DNA of 20,405 nucleotides from a virus: IMG/VR virus record IMGVR_UViG_3300007541_000318, positions 1 through 20,405 of that record; one strand, 5' to 3'. The position numbers were made by a program, and so were the translations under genes. How positions within the stretch are numbered: the stretch's first letter is position 1; each line of letters starts with the position of its first letter. This document shows positions 7,579 through 14,844 of the stretch, piece by piece. Below the pieces are notes generated by a model, which saw nothing but the letters and a program-made list of their open reading frames with translations, had not been told where the DNA came from and searched no databases.

Positions 7579-7586
7579 ACTATTTA
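7579..7586 (+). promoter_or_regulatory. ACTATTTA octamer, candidate late-promoter element
   Basis: ACTATTTA sits in the 42-base gap before the 658-aa gene, 25 bases before its ATG. It is one of six intergenic copies of ACTAYTTA in this window. Placement suggests a -10-like element of phage late promoters, analogous in role to T4's TATAAATA, but this is inferred from recurrence alone. Confidence 0.55.
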
Positions 7587-7611
7587 GCATATATAAGGGA
7601 GAGTTATTATA

Positions 7612-9588
7612 ATGTCAAGCATGAAAAGAGATTTAGAAATCCAGAGAATTGTTATTTCCGAAATTAAGATGGCAATTCTTGAGGAAAACATTCTTAATGA
7701 AGGTATATGGGACAGCCTTAAGAACGCATTCGCAAAGCTTGGCTCACTTGAGAAAGGCGGCTCAATGTTTGGAAAGTCAGAGAGATCCCAAAAAGCAAGA
7801 GAACAAGCAGAAGATGCTGCCTCGAAACTTGAAACCAAAGCAAGCGCTGCATCTAAAGCTCTTGTCACAAGGCTCCGTGGTGACTTTGTTAAATCAGGTT
7901 ACCCAAACCAAAAAGATAAATACGAATTTTTAGAGCAGACATATGAAATTGAAGCTTTATACGACTCCCTAAAGAAGTCTGTTGAAGATGGCAAAATGGA
8001 TAGCTCTCTTGCCAATGAGTTAATCGAAGAACTTAGAATTCTTGTTAAAAAGTTCTTAGATTACGATTTAGCAGATGTTTATAAACACTTTAACGAGTCA
8101 GAAGACCCACTTAATGAAGAAGAGATTTCTGGAAAAGATAAATCTTCCACAACTATGAAGGGCCTTGAAAGCAACATGCTTCCAGCTATCTTGGCAGCCC
8201 TTGGAACTACTGGTATTCTTGGAAACGTATTTTTAAATTCTGATATATTTAAAAATCTTACGACACAGATTGTAAAAACAGGTGGCTCGCCAGCACAAGT
8301 TGTGAAACAAATTAAGCAAAAGGCTTTACAAATCGGACCACAAGCCGGAGAGGGAATGACGCAGATGGTCTCTAGACTTAGTGGAGTCCCTCTAGATCCT
8401 AACTCTACACTAGATCAGTTTTTCCAAGCTGCTGGAAAGATTGGAATTACACCTAGCAATATTGAACAAATTGGCGTTAATCTTGGAGCTGACTCTGGAG
8501 CTTACGCAACAGCTGCAAAACAAGTCGGAAACGCCACACTTGGCAAGGTGTTTGGAACAAGACCAGAGTTTTTCCTTGATAAGGGTTCAGAAGTTACAAC
8601 ACAAGTTTTTGATACTGTAATGAAGAATATCCCCGGCATAGCGGCTAAGACTGCTGTTAAGACTACAACTGCTGGGAAGATTGGCGCATTGGTTGCTCCT
8701 TATTTGGGTGCTCTGGGTGTTAGTTTAGTAGCGGCGGCAGCCGGCGTTAAGGCATTGAGAGTTAAAGGACAGAAATCATCTAGAGCGCAAGTTCTCAATG
8801 ATCTTCTACAAAAGCTAGATTTTCTAAATGACAATGGTGGCGAAAGTGGTCCAAAGAAGCCGCCAATATTAGTAGATCCAACAAAAAAACCAAAAACAAC
8901 AGAAATAGATCCTACTGAAGAGCCACCACCAGAACCATCACCCTTGGAGCCTCCGGTTAGGGAGCCAGAGGATGATCAAAGACAAATTACTGGCCCCGAA
9001 GACGATCAGAGACAAATTACTGGCCCTGAAGACGATCAAAGACAAATTACTGGTCCTGATGATAAGCCAGAGAAACCATATGGCTTCCCACTTTATAATC
9101 AGGGTGGTGTTGAAGATATAGTTAAGAAGTTCTTTAAAGATAGGAAACAGAGAGTTAGCCCTAGAGAACTAGAGATCTTCCTTGGCGAGATAGAAGATTG
9201 GCTAATGAATGCACGCAAGAGAGGAGCAGATTATTACGACATTCAAGACAGAGATTTCATGAACCTCGCAGAAAAGAATAGTAGAGTTAAAAGCCCGAAC
9301 ATACCGATTAAACGAAATGTAGCAAGAGGCTCTAGGGGTAGATCTTTAGATCGTTTCTTAATGACATACCTCAAAAATGCATCTTCTGCAGGCAGAAAGC
9401 AGGGAGGCCTAGGTATGTTCAAAAAACTGAATCCAAAAGAGCTTGCCAAGCTTAGAAAAATGATTGTTAAGTATGTTTATGATTATCTAGATAAGCAGGG
9501 TGCTCCAGTTCAAGAGTCGGAGGAAGACAACCTCATGCTCGAAAGGTGGAGTAGGCTGGCCGGCATTACAAACAAGAAGGTGCTATGA
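7612..9588 (+). CDS. 658-aa putative prohead internal/ejected protein with two hydrophobic segments and RLAGIT tail
   Basis: Not recognised by name. Regions in order: a Leu/Glu N-terminus with L-N-E then G-I-W-D (28-34), a likely processing site; a helical charged region (40-170); a hydrophobic segment LPAILAALGTTGILGNVFL (190-208); a Gly/Gln-rich middle; a second hydrophobic Ala/Val-rich segment (356-382); a Pro-rich linker (415-450); three perfect EDDQRQITGP repeats (453-482); a helical C-terminal domain (495-625); and a final ERWSRLAGIT (644-653), matching the scaffold's C-terminus. The ATG at 7612 follows AAGGGAG by about 10 bases. The next gene overlaps its stop (ATGA). Size, hydrophobic stretches and tags fit an internal protein possibly ejected with the DNA. 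This is inference. Confidence 0.85.
   Translation: MSSMKRDLEIQRIVISEIKMAILEENILNEGIWDSLKNAFAKLGSLEKGGSMFGKSERSQKAREQAEDAASKLETKASAASKALVTRLRGDFVKSGYPNQKDKYEFLEQTYEIEALYDSLKKSVEDGKMDSSLANELIEELRILVKKFLDYDLADVYKHFNESEDPLNEEEISGKDKSSTTMKGLESNMLPAILAALGTTGILGNVFLNSDIFKNLTTQIVKTGGSPAQVVKQIKQKALQIGPQAGEGMTQMVSRLSGVPLDPNSTLDQFFQAAGKIGITPSNIEQIGVNLGADSGAYATAAKQVGNATLGKVFGTRPEFFLDKGSEVTTQVFDTVMKNIPGIAAKTAVKTTTAGKIGALVAPYLGALGVSLVAAAAGVKALRVKGQKSSRAQVLNDLLQKLDFLNDNGGESGPKKPPILVDPTKKPKTTEIDPTEEPPPEPSPLEPPVREPEDDQRQITGPEDDQRQITGPEDDQRQITGPDDKPEKPYGFPLYNQGGVEDIVKKFFKDRKQRVSPRELEIFLGEIEDWLMNARKRGADYYDIQDRDFMNLAEKNSRVKSPNIPIKRNVARGSRGRSLDRFLMTYLKNASSAGRKQGGLGMFKKLNPKELAKLRKMIVKYVYDYLDKQGAPVQESEEDNLMLERWSRLAGITNKKVL
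8968..9057 (+). repeat. Three tandem 30-bp repeats (EDDQRQITGP x3)
   Basis: Three in-frame 30-base units at 8968-8997, 8998-9027 and 9028-9057 differ at only a few silent positions and each encodes EDDQRQITGP. They lie at the end of a Pro-rich linker in the 658-aa protein. Near-identity at the DNA level points to recent duplication, and copy number is likely variable between relatives. Confidence 0.95.
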
Positions 9589-10004
9589 GAAAATCGGAAT
9601 TAAAAAAGATCATTAAGCCACTTGTTAAAGAGTGTATAAATGAATGCCTTATTGAAGAGGGCATTCTATCCTCTATTGTCGCAGAAGTTGCTAAAGGTAT
9701 GGGTGCTCCGCTTATACAAGAGCAGGCTGCACCCCGTCCACTTTCAAAGCCAGTTTTTAAAGCAGAAACTATTGCTAGAAAGCCATCTATGAATGAAAGC
9801 AAAAAGAAGCTTTTAGATGCGATAGGCAATAGTGCTTATGGTGGAGTTGATCTTTTTGAAGGAACAACACCAGATATTCCAGAACAAAGATCGGAAGCTT
9901 CTATGGGAAGCCCACTTTCTGATGTTGATCCATCCGATCCCGGTGTAGATATATCTGGTATTATTGCACTTGGTGGATCAAAATGGAAAGCTTTTATGGG
10001 CTAA
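9585..10004 (+). CDS. 139-aa candidate prohead core protein with processed-type N-terminus
   Basis: Function not recognised. It starts RKSELKKIIKPLVKECINE, the third member of the Lys-Ser-x-Leu N-terminal group. The peptide ends in L-I-E-E before G-I-L-S-S-I, again a (L/I)-X-E site followed by Gly-Ile. The mature part would be Ala/Pro/Ser-rich and probably largely disordered, with one helix (72-82) and a short hydrophobic GIIALGGSKWKAF end. The ATG overlaps the stop of the 658-aa gene (ATGA). It could correspond in role to the small T4 core proteins gp67/gp68, but no sequence match is claimed. Confidence 0.82.
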   Translation: MRKSELKKIIKPLVKECINECLIEEGILSSIVAEVAKGMGAPLIQEQAAPRPLSKPVFKAETIARKPSMNESKKKLLDAIGNSAYGGVDLFEGTTPDIPEQRSEASMGSPLSDVDPSDPGVDISGIIALGGSKWKAFMG

Positions 10005-10006
10005 TG

Positions 10007-10014
10007 ACTATTTA
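10007..10014 (+). promoter_or_regulatory. ACTATTTA octamer, candidate late-promoter element
   Basis: Second copy of the octamer, in a 30-base gap, starting three bases after the upstream stop and 20 bases before the ATG at 10035. The GAGGG ribosome site lies between motif and start. Promoter function is inferred from recurrence and placement. Confidence 0.55.
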
Positions 10015-10034
10015 AAAGAGCGAGGGATTTATTA

Positions 10035-10517
10035 ATGGGTGACTCATCAACATTCAGATATACTTCTGGATCTAGAAAATTTACAAGAACAAGAAACTCT
10101 TTAAAGAAGTTTTCTTTTGCGATACCTGCTGCAGCATCGGCAATCGATAACGGCTACGAAACTGATGAAGCTTTAACAGTGCAAGTCAAAGCAGCGGACG
10201 AAGAAGTTTATATCAAACCTGAGTATCTTGTTATAAAAGTTTCTGGAATCGATACTGGCGGAACACCTGCAACAGCTCTTACGATTAGAATAACAACCGA
10301 TGCTGCAGGAGACGATACTATTTTTCCAGACACACAAGCAACACTTTCTACAGGCGTTACCACCGCTACCACAGGCGTTGCAGCATATTCAATTGGTCTT
10401 CCTTTTGTAGATACAGCTAGTACAGCAACTACTTTTTATCTTTTCATAAAAACTGACGTAGCAGATCCCGTTGCTATTGAGTCAGCCGATCTTTATTGTA
10501 TAGTGGAAAGTTTCTAA
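10035..10517 (+). CDS. 160-aa beta-rich protein, candidate virion surface/decoration protein
   Basis: Not recognised. The N-terminal ~30 residues are basic and Ser/Thr-rich (FRYTSGSRKFTRTRNSLKKF), perhaps a capsid-binding arm. Residues 35-160 alternate hydrophobic and Thr/Ala/Asp residues in short strands with Gly turns, the pattern of a secreted or virion beta-sandwich. There is no signal peptide or membrane helix. GAGGG precedes the ATG by about 9 bases, and the next gene starts one base after its stop. Location between core proteins and scaffold/capsid genes, and its own upstream octamer, favour an abundant structural protein such as a head decoration subunit. This is inference. Confidence 0.85.
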   Translation: MGDSSTFRYTSGSRKFTRTRNSLKKFSFAIPAAASAIDNGYETDEALTVQVKAADEEVYIKPEYLVIKVSGIDTGGTPATALTIRITTDAAGDDTIFPDTQATLSTGVTTATTGVAAYSIGLPFVDTASTATTFYLFIKTDVADPVAIESADLYCIVESF

Positions 10518-10518
10518 G

Positions 10519-11514
10519 ATGGGTGTAGCAAGAATAGCAGTAGCAAGATCTGTTAAAAAGAATGCGACAGTTAGGCCGCCCTCTCCAACAGCTAGTTTTG
10601 TTTTAGCCGGCCAAACAATCAGTGCTAAAACATTTGACAAGTTTACTGATCGTGAAGGAATTATTAGAAGCTACGACGTTCTGCTAAGAACAAACGGATC
10701 TGCTACTGTCTCTGGCAGTGGCTTGGGACCGTATACGCTTTCCGGCACTGCTGATGGTGACAAAGGTGTTATTGCTCTAAGGGCCAAAGATGAAGACGGA
10801 AACACTGTTGCAACAGCAATCCATGTATGGGGTATCGAAAGTGGCGCATCTGGCGTAGCAACAGATGGGTCACAAGATTATTCAGCTTGGACCCTAATGT
10901 CGACTGATAATATTGTTTTATCACAAAATACCGGCCTTGCAACAAGTATTGGAATGAGCGGGAACGAAATCCAGTTTAGAGGCAGCGCAGCTTCAGCAGA
11001 TGACAATCCAGATGATGGCGCTCAATATGCTTTCCAAATCAAAGACCCGGCAGATGATTCCATTGTCGTGCCAAAAAACGGGGGGATTATTGGTGTTGAA
11101 TTTTACTTCAAGTTTGGCACTAATTTTCCAGACGCTGCAAATGAGTTTTTCTATTCTGGACTGTATAACGGCGGCGGCGGCTTTTTTGGAGGCTATAGGT
11201 ATGAAACCACTGGCAAAGTAGCAGCTGGCTCTTATACTCTAGCTTATTCAGCAAACCACACAAATGTAACTGGAAATGTTTTTCTAGTTAGAGTCAGTGC
11301 CATGGACAATGCCTCTACAGGCAACGCTTTGGTCGGTCCATCGGAAGTTACAGCATTTGACGATGCTGTAACTCCTGCGAAGCATGTAGTCAGATTTTCT
11401 TCTACTAGTGCTTCCGACTTAGATTTTACGTTGTATCTTCTGCTATCGTTTGCTGGAGATGTTGATGTAACAGTTTACTATCGCTTGATGAAGGCACCAA
11501 GCAACCCATTCTAA
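10519..11514 (+). CDS. 331-aa beta-rich, possibly Ig-like virion protein (candidate head fibre/decoration)
   Basis: Not recognised by family. After a basic N-terminus (1-20), residues about 25-110 read like an Ig-like or similar beta-sandwich (SYDVLLRTNGSATVSG, then YTLSGTADGDKGVIALRAKD). A second, longer beta-rich domain (120-331) contains a Gly/Phe-rich loop YNGGGGFFGGYRYE (216-229). The protein is very rich in Gly, Ser, Thr, Ala and Asp with few Lys, typical of exposed virion proteins. It is tightly coupled to the preceding 160-aa gene, one base away. A Hoc-like or fibre-like decoration of the capsid is a reasonable guess, but no T4 Hoc homology is visible. Confidence 0.82.
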   Translation: MGVARIAVARSVKKNATVRPPSPTASFVLAGQTISAKTFDKFTDREGIIRSYDVLLRTNGSATVSGSGLGPYTLSGTADGDKGVIALRAKDEDGNTVATAIHVWGIESGASGVATDGSQDYSAWTLMSTDNIVLSQNTGLATSIGMSGNEIQFRGSAASADDNPDDGAQYAFQIKDPADDSIVVPKNGGIIGVEFYFKFGTNFPDAANEFFYSGLYNGGGGFFGGYRYETTGKVAAGSYTLAYSANHTNVTGNVFLVRVSAMDNASTGNALVGPSEVTAFDDAVTPAKHVVRFSSTSASDLDFTLYLLLSFAGDVDVTVYYRLMKAPSNPF

Positions 11515-11526
11515 TAAAGAGGAATC

Positions 11527-11799
11527 ATGAGCTACAGAGATAATTATGATAGAAGAAGGCCTGTTACTAGAAAGGTCCAGATGCCGAGCAAGGATCCATG
11601 TCATGTTTCGGTAGAGCGTAAAGGCAATGAGCCAATTGAGAGAACTATAAAAAGATTTCTAAGAAAAGTTAAGAAAAGCTATATATTAGAAGAACTCAGA
11701 GACAGAAGGTACTATGAAAAGCCCTCTGTTAAAAAGAGAAAAAAGAGAAAGCGTAGAGAAAAAGTTCTTAAGAAACTTGCAGAAAAACAAAACGCCTAA
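11527..11799 (+). CDS. rpsU: Ribosomal protein bS21 homologue
   Basis: A 90-aa, strongly basic protein. Residues 28-80 align by eye with bacterial bS21: NEPIERTIKRFLRKVKK (34-50) corresponds to the NEP...ALRRFKR helix, and ILEELRDRRYYEKPSVKKRK (53-72) to the LAEVRRREFYEKP-type segment with the basic tail. Bacterial bS21 helps the 30S subunit engage mRNA near the Shine-Dalgarno region. Phage-encoded bS21 is known, including in marine T4-like phages. Here about 27 extra N-terminal residues precede the conserved part. An AGAGGA site precedes the ATG. Unusually for a translation factor, it sits inside the head-gene cluster between a virion-like protein and the scaffold. Confidence 0.88.
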   Translation: MSYRDNYDRRRPVTRKVQMPSKDPCHVSVERKGNEPIERTIKRFLRKVKKSYILEELRDRRYYEKPSVKKRKKRKRREKVLKKLAEKQNA

Positions 11800-11829
11800 C
11801 TAAACAAGTGGAATTTAAATATTCTTTGT

Positions 11830-11837
11830 ACTACTTA
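11830..11837 (+). promoter_or_regulatory. ACTACTTA octamer, candidate late-promoter element
   Basis: Third copy, with C at the variable position, in the 72-base gap before the scaffold gene and 34 bases before its ATG. A weak GAAGA/TCTTC inverted repeat lies between motif and ribosome site. Function is inferred from recurrence. Confidence 0.55.
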
Positions 11838-11871
11838 CTTGTGAAGAAATCTTCTTTTGGAGAAAATGTTA

Positions 11872-12930
11872 ATGTCAACATTATTAGAACAAGCCATTAT
11901 AGATGCGGCTGCACTCAAGGAAGCAGCCCTTAAGAGTGCTGAAAAATCAATTCTTGATAAGTATGCACCAGAAGTCCGTGAAGCTGTCACATCACTCCTA
12001 GAACAGGAGGAAGATGAGCTAGGGATGGGCCTAGAGGACGAAGGCGATGATGAGAGTGTAATCCCTTTAGGCGCAGAAGAGGGTGAAAAGCTCTGTCCTT
12101 GTCCAGACGATGATGAAGAAATTTATGTTGATCTTATTAATGTTTCCGATCTTGCAAAGAAGTTATCATCTGAAACTGAAACACCGGAAGATATTGCTGA
12201 TCAAGTTACAGATGGTGGCGGAGAAGGTGAAGAAGAGATGCTTGAGTTAACCGAGGAGATGCTGGATTCTCTTGAGGAAGACGAACTCAATGAAGCAAAG
12301 AAGGCTAAAGACGGGATGGATGAAGAGATTGAAATTACGGAAGAAAATCTAGACTCCATCATGGAAGAACTGATTGTAGATATTAGACCTCAAAAGAGTG
12401 GTTGGGCTGGAACGCCTACTTCTACAATGGATTATTATGCGGAGCTTGAGCTAGCACGCCTCGCCTCAACAGAGGCTCAAGAAGAGATTGAGACTATGAA
12501 AAAGGCTCTCTCTAATATTAAGAAGGACTATGCTCAACTAAGCGAGAGCTTTGATTCTGTCAATGGCAGAAATAAAAAGCTCACCCAAACAGTTTCTAGC
12601 TTGAAAGATAAGCTTGAAGAAGTAAATCTTACAAATGCTAGATTATTTTACACGAATCGTGTGCTGAATAGCGACTCCTTGAATGAGCGGCAAAAGTCTA
12701 AAATTGTCGAAGCTATTTCAGAATCTCGTTCTGTAAATGAAGCGAAGATTGTATTTGAAACGCTTCAAAACGCAGTGGGTTCACATTCTACAAGAATGTT
12801 GCCAAAATCACTGAGTGAGGCGGTCAATAGAACTTCGACTTTGATGGCTCGTAGAGAACCATCAAGCAGTGCTGACACGTCTGCAGTCGAGCGTTTGCAA
12901 AGACTAGCAGGCATAACCAAACTTAATTAG
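11872..12930 (+). CDS. gp22: Prohead scaffold (core) protein, T4 gp22-like
   Basis: This protein forms the inner core on which the capsid shell assembles, and is then degraded by the gp21 protease. I use the ATG at 11872 (352 aa, starting STLLEQAIIDAAALKEAALK) because GGAG lies 9 bases upstream. In-frame TTG 11857 and ATG 11866 are too close to that site. The protein is highly acidic (about 43-165) with many (L/I)-X-E sites. It then has a coiled-coil region (about 188-260) and the conserved-looking gp22 segment FYTNRVLNSDSLNERQKSK (259-277) continuing to FETLQNAV. It ends VERLQRLAGITKLN, sharing its last motif with the 658-aa protein. It lies directly before the capsid gene, as in T4. T4 gp22 is about 269 aa. 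Confidence 0.9.
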   Translation: MSTLLEQAIIDAAALKEAALKSAEKSILDKYAPEVREAVTSLLEQEEDELGMGLEDEGDDESVIPLGAEEGEKLCPCPDDDEEIYVDLINVSDLAKKLSSETETPEDIADQVTDGGGEGEEEMLELTEEMLDSLEEDELNEAKKAKDGMDEEIEITEENLDSIMEELIVDIRPQKSGWAGTPTSTMDYYAELELARLASTEAQEEIETMKKALSNIKKDYAQLSESFDSVNGRNKKLTQTVSSLKDKLEEVNLTNARLFYTNRVLNSDSLNERQKSKIVEAISESRSVNEAKIVFETLQNAVGSHSTRMLPKSLSEAVNRTSTLMARREPSSSADTSAVERLQRLAGITKLN

Positions 12931-12942
12931 GAGATTAACAAA

Positions 12943-14751
12943 ATGTCTATTTTAGAGAAACTAACAGAAGGTATTGTTAATCGAGATCTCCGTCAAGAAG
13001 GTGCTGCTCTTCTCTCCAAGTGGGAAAGAACAGGGCTTCTGGAAGGTCTCGGTAGTGATCGTACCAAGCATACAATGGCTAGATTACTAGAGAATCAGGC
13101 TAAGCAGCTACTCAAGGAGGCAGCGGGTTCATCCATGGCCGCTGGCGACGTTGAGGGCTTTGCTGCTGTCGCCTTCCCGATTGTTCGCCGTGTTTTCGGT
13201 GGACTTATTGCTAACGATCTCGTTAGCGTTCAGCCGATGAGCCTTCCATCAGGTCTCATCTTCTTCCTCGATTTCACCTTCGGTGACACTCGTCTCGGTC
13301 AGACCGATGGCGATTCCCTCTACGGTGGTGGTGTCGTTGGTCAGGCTCTAACAGGTGGTGTTTCCCTAACGGGCGATGCTGCTGATGTTGGTCCTTACAA
13401 CCTCAACAACGGCTTCTCCTCCGCGACTGGCTCAATCAGCATTAAAACTGGTTTTGTTGTAGAGGCTTCTGGTGTCGTTCAGAACCCATCTGACGCTACT
13501 TATCCTCTAACAACAGCACAGTCCGATAAGCTTAGCCGTCTTGTCCGTTATGATCCAGATCTTTCTGGCTCTACTGTTGTTGTCGTTTCTATGACCGGAT
13601 CTTCAACCCTTACACAGCTTAATACTCAAGATCTTGTTGCTATTTCAGCTGGTGATGCGAAGGCTGTTAGAACTGGTCGTCTTGTGCGCCATCTAACCCA
13701 GCTTTCTTCTGGCTCAACTGGCGATCAGGCTCCGGGTCAGGCTGGTTACAAGGTTACGATGGTCTTCGAAACCACGGGTACAATGGGCATCGGTGGACCG
13801 GGCTCTGGGCTTGCTGTGGACAGCACAGACAACCTCTTGCAGCTTCTCACTGGTTCTGGTGTTAAGTCTTTTGATTTCCCAATCGTTGATAACTTTAACG
13901 GCACTGCGACTGCAGGTGCTTCACAGGCTATCGGCGCTGTCAGAGCTACTGATACATGGGGCCTTGAAGATAATGCAGATATCCCTGAGATTGATATCAA
14001 GGTTGATTCTGTCTCGGTCACGGCTATCACCAAGAAGCTCAAGGCTAAGTGGACACCAGAGCTTGGTCAGGATCTAAACGCCTACCACAACCTCGACGCC
14101 GAGGTTGAGCTAACCAGCATTCTCTCCGAGCAGATTGCTCTAGAGATTGACCGTGAGATTCTTGAGGATCTCATCAAGGGTGCTACAGCTGGCACCTTCT
14201 ACTGGTCACGCTCACCGGGCCTCTTTGTGGATCGTGCAACTGGTGCTGAGGTCGGCGCATCTGCCAAGGCTCCTGACTTCACTGGCACGGTCAGCGAGTG
14301 GTACGAGACGCTGGTTGAGACAATCAACGATGTGTCCGCTCAGATCCATCGTAAGACGCTCCGTGGCGGCGCGAACTTTATTGTTACATCCCCAGAGATG
14401 GCTAACATCCTTGAGTTCACTGCCGGCTTCCGCGCTAGCGTTACTCACGATGCTGACCGTGGCACAATTGGTGCTGTCAACGTTGGCTCACTTTCTAAGA
14501 AGTTCGATGTTTACATCGATCCTTACTTCCCACGTAACCTCGTGCTCGTCGGTCGTAAGGGTGGCAGCTTCCTAGAGAGCGGCTATGTTTACGCTCCATA
14601 CGTTCCACTACAGGTCACACCAACGATCTTCGGTGTCGAGGACTTCGTACCTCGCAAGGGCGTCATGACACGCTACGCCAAGAAGATGGTTCGTCCAGAC
14701 ATGTATGGTCTTGTTATCTGCCGTGGTCTCCTTGGTGAGTCTGGAGCCTGA
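12943..14751 (+). CDS. gp23: Major capsid protein (T4 gp23-like, HK97 fold)
   Basis: This is the main shell subunit, 602 aa against 521 in T4. The N-terminus has the gp23 pattern: LLSKWERTGLLEGL (23-36), then QAKQLLKEAAGSS (52-64). Prohead cleavage probably falls after E59 in L-K-E, comparable to the T4 cut after residue 65. The mature part begins near FAAVAFPIVRRVFGGLIAND (73-92), the conserved gp23 start. The C-terminal region with KKFDVYIDPYFPRNLVLVGR and APYVPLQVTPTI is also typical. AGGAG lies about 8 bases before the ATG. Codon use differs from neighbours: Arg is mainly CGT/CGC rather than AGA, and third positions are C-richer, as expected for the most highly expressed protein. A strong terminator follows. 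Confidence 0.96.
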   Translation: MSILEKLTEGIVNRDLRQEGAALLSKWERTGLLEGLGSDRTKHTMARLLENQAKQLLKEAAGSSMAAGDVEGFAAVAFPIVRRVFGGLIANDLVSVQPMSLPSGLIFFLDFTFGDTRLGQTDGDSLYGGGVVGQALTGGVSLTGDAADVGPYNLNNGFSSATGSISIKTGFVVEASGVVQNPSDATYPLTTAQSDKLSRLVRYDPDLSGSTVVVVSMTGSSTLTQLNTQDLVAISAGDAKAVRTGRLVRHLTQLSSGSTGDQAPGQAGYKVTMVFETTGTMGIGGPGSGLAVDSTDNLLQLLTGSGVKSFDFPIVDNFNGTATAGASQAIGAVRATDTWGLEDNADIPEIDIKVDSVSVTAITKKLKAKWTPELGQDLNAYHNLDAEVELTSILSEQIALEIDREILEDLIKGATAGTFYWSRSPGLFVDRATGAEVGASAKAPDFTGTVSEWYETLVETINDVSAQIHRKTLRGGANFIVTSPEMANILEFTAGFRASVTHDADRGTIGAVNVGSLSKKFDVYIDPYFPRNLVLVGRKGGSFLESGYVYAPYVPLQVTPTIFGVEDFVPRKGVMTRYAKKMVRPDMYGLVICRGLLGESGA

Positions 14752-14777
14752 TAGCTTCTAGCTTAATCAAATAAGCT

Positions 14778-14810
14778 GGCCACCCTCATTTGAGGGTGGC
14801 CTTTTTATTT
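14778..14810 (+). terminator. Strong intrinsic terminator after the major capsid gene
   Basis: A 10-bp perfect stem GGCCACCCTC / GAGGGTGGCC (14778-14787 and 14792-14801) with a 4-base ATTT loop is followed at once by TTTTTATTT. It lies 27 bases after the capsid stop and should end the capsid transcript. Confidence 0.94.
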
Positions 14811-14817
14811 ATAAAAT

Positions 14818-14825
14818 ACTACTTA
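14818..14825 (+). promoter_or_regulatory. ACTACTTA octamer, candidate late-promoter element
   Basis: Fourth copy, 8 bases after the T-run of the capsid terminator and 19 bases before the ATG at 14845. A terminator immediately followed by this motif supports it being a promoter that restarts transcription. Confidence 0.6.
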
Positions 14826-14844
14826 TAGTGAAGGAGCTTATAAA

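Noticed and set aside
14147-14575. 142-codon + strand frame inside the capsid gene
   Set aside because: An alternative frame of the well-supported gp23 gene; Ser/Leu/Arg-rich shadow product caused by its C-rich third positions.
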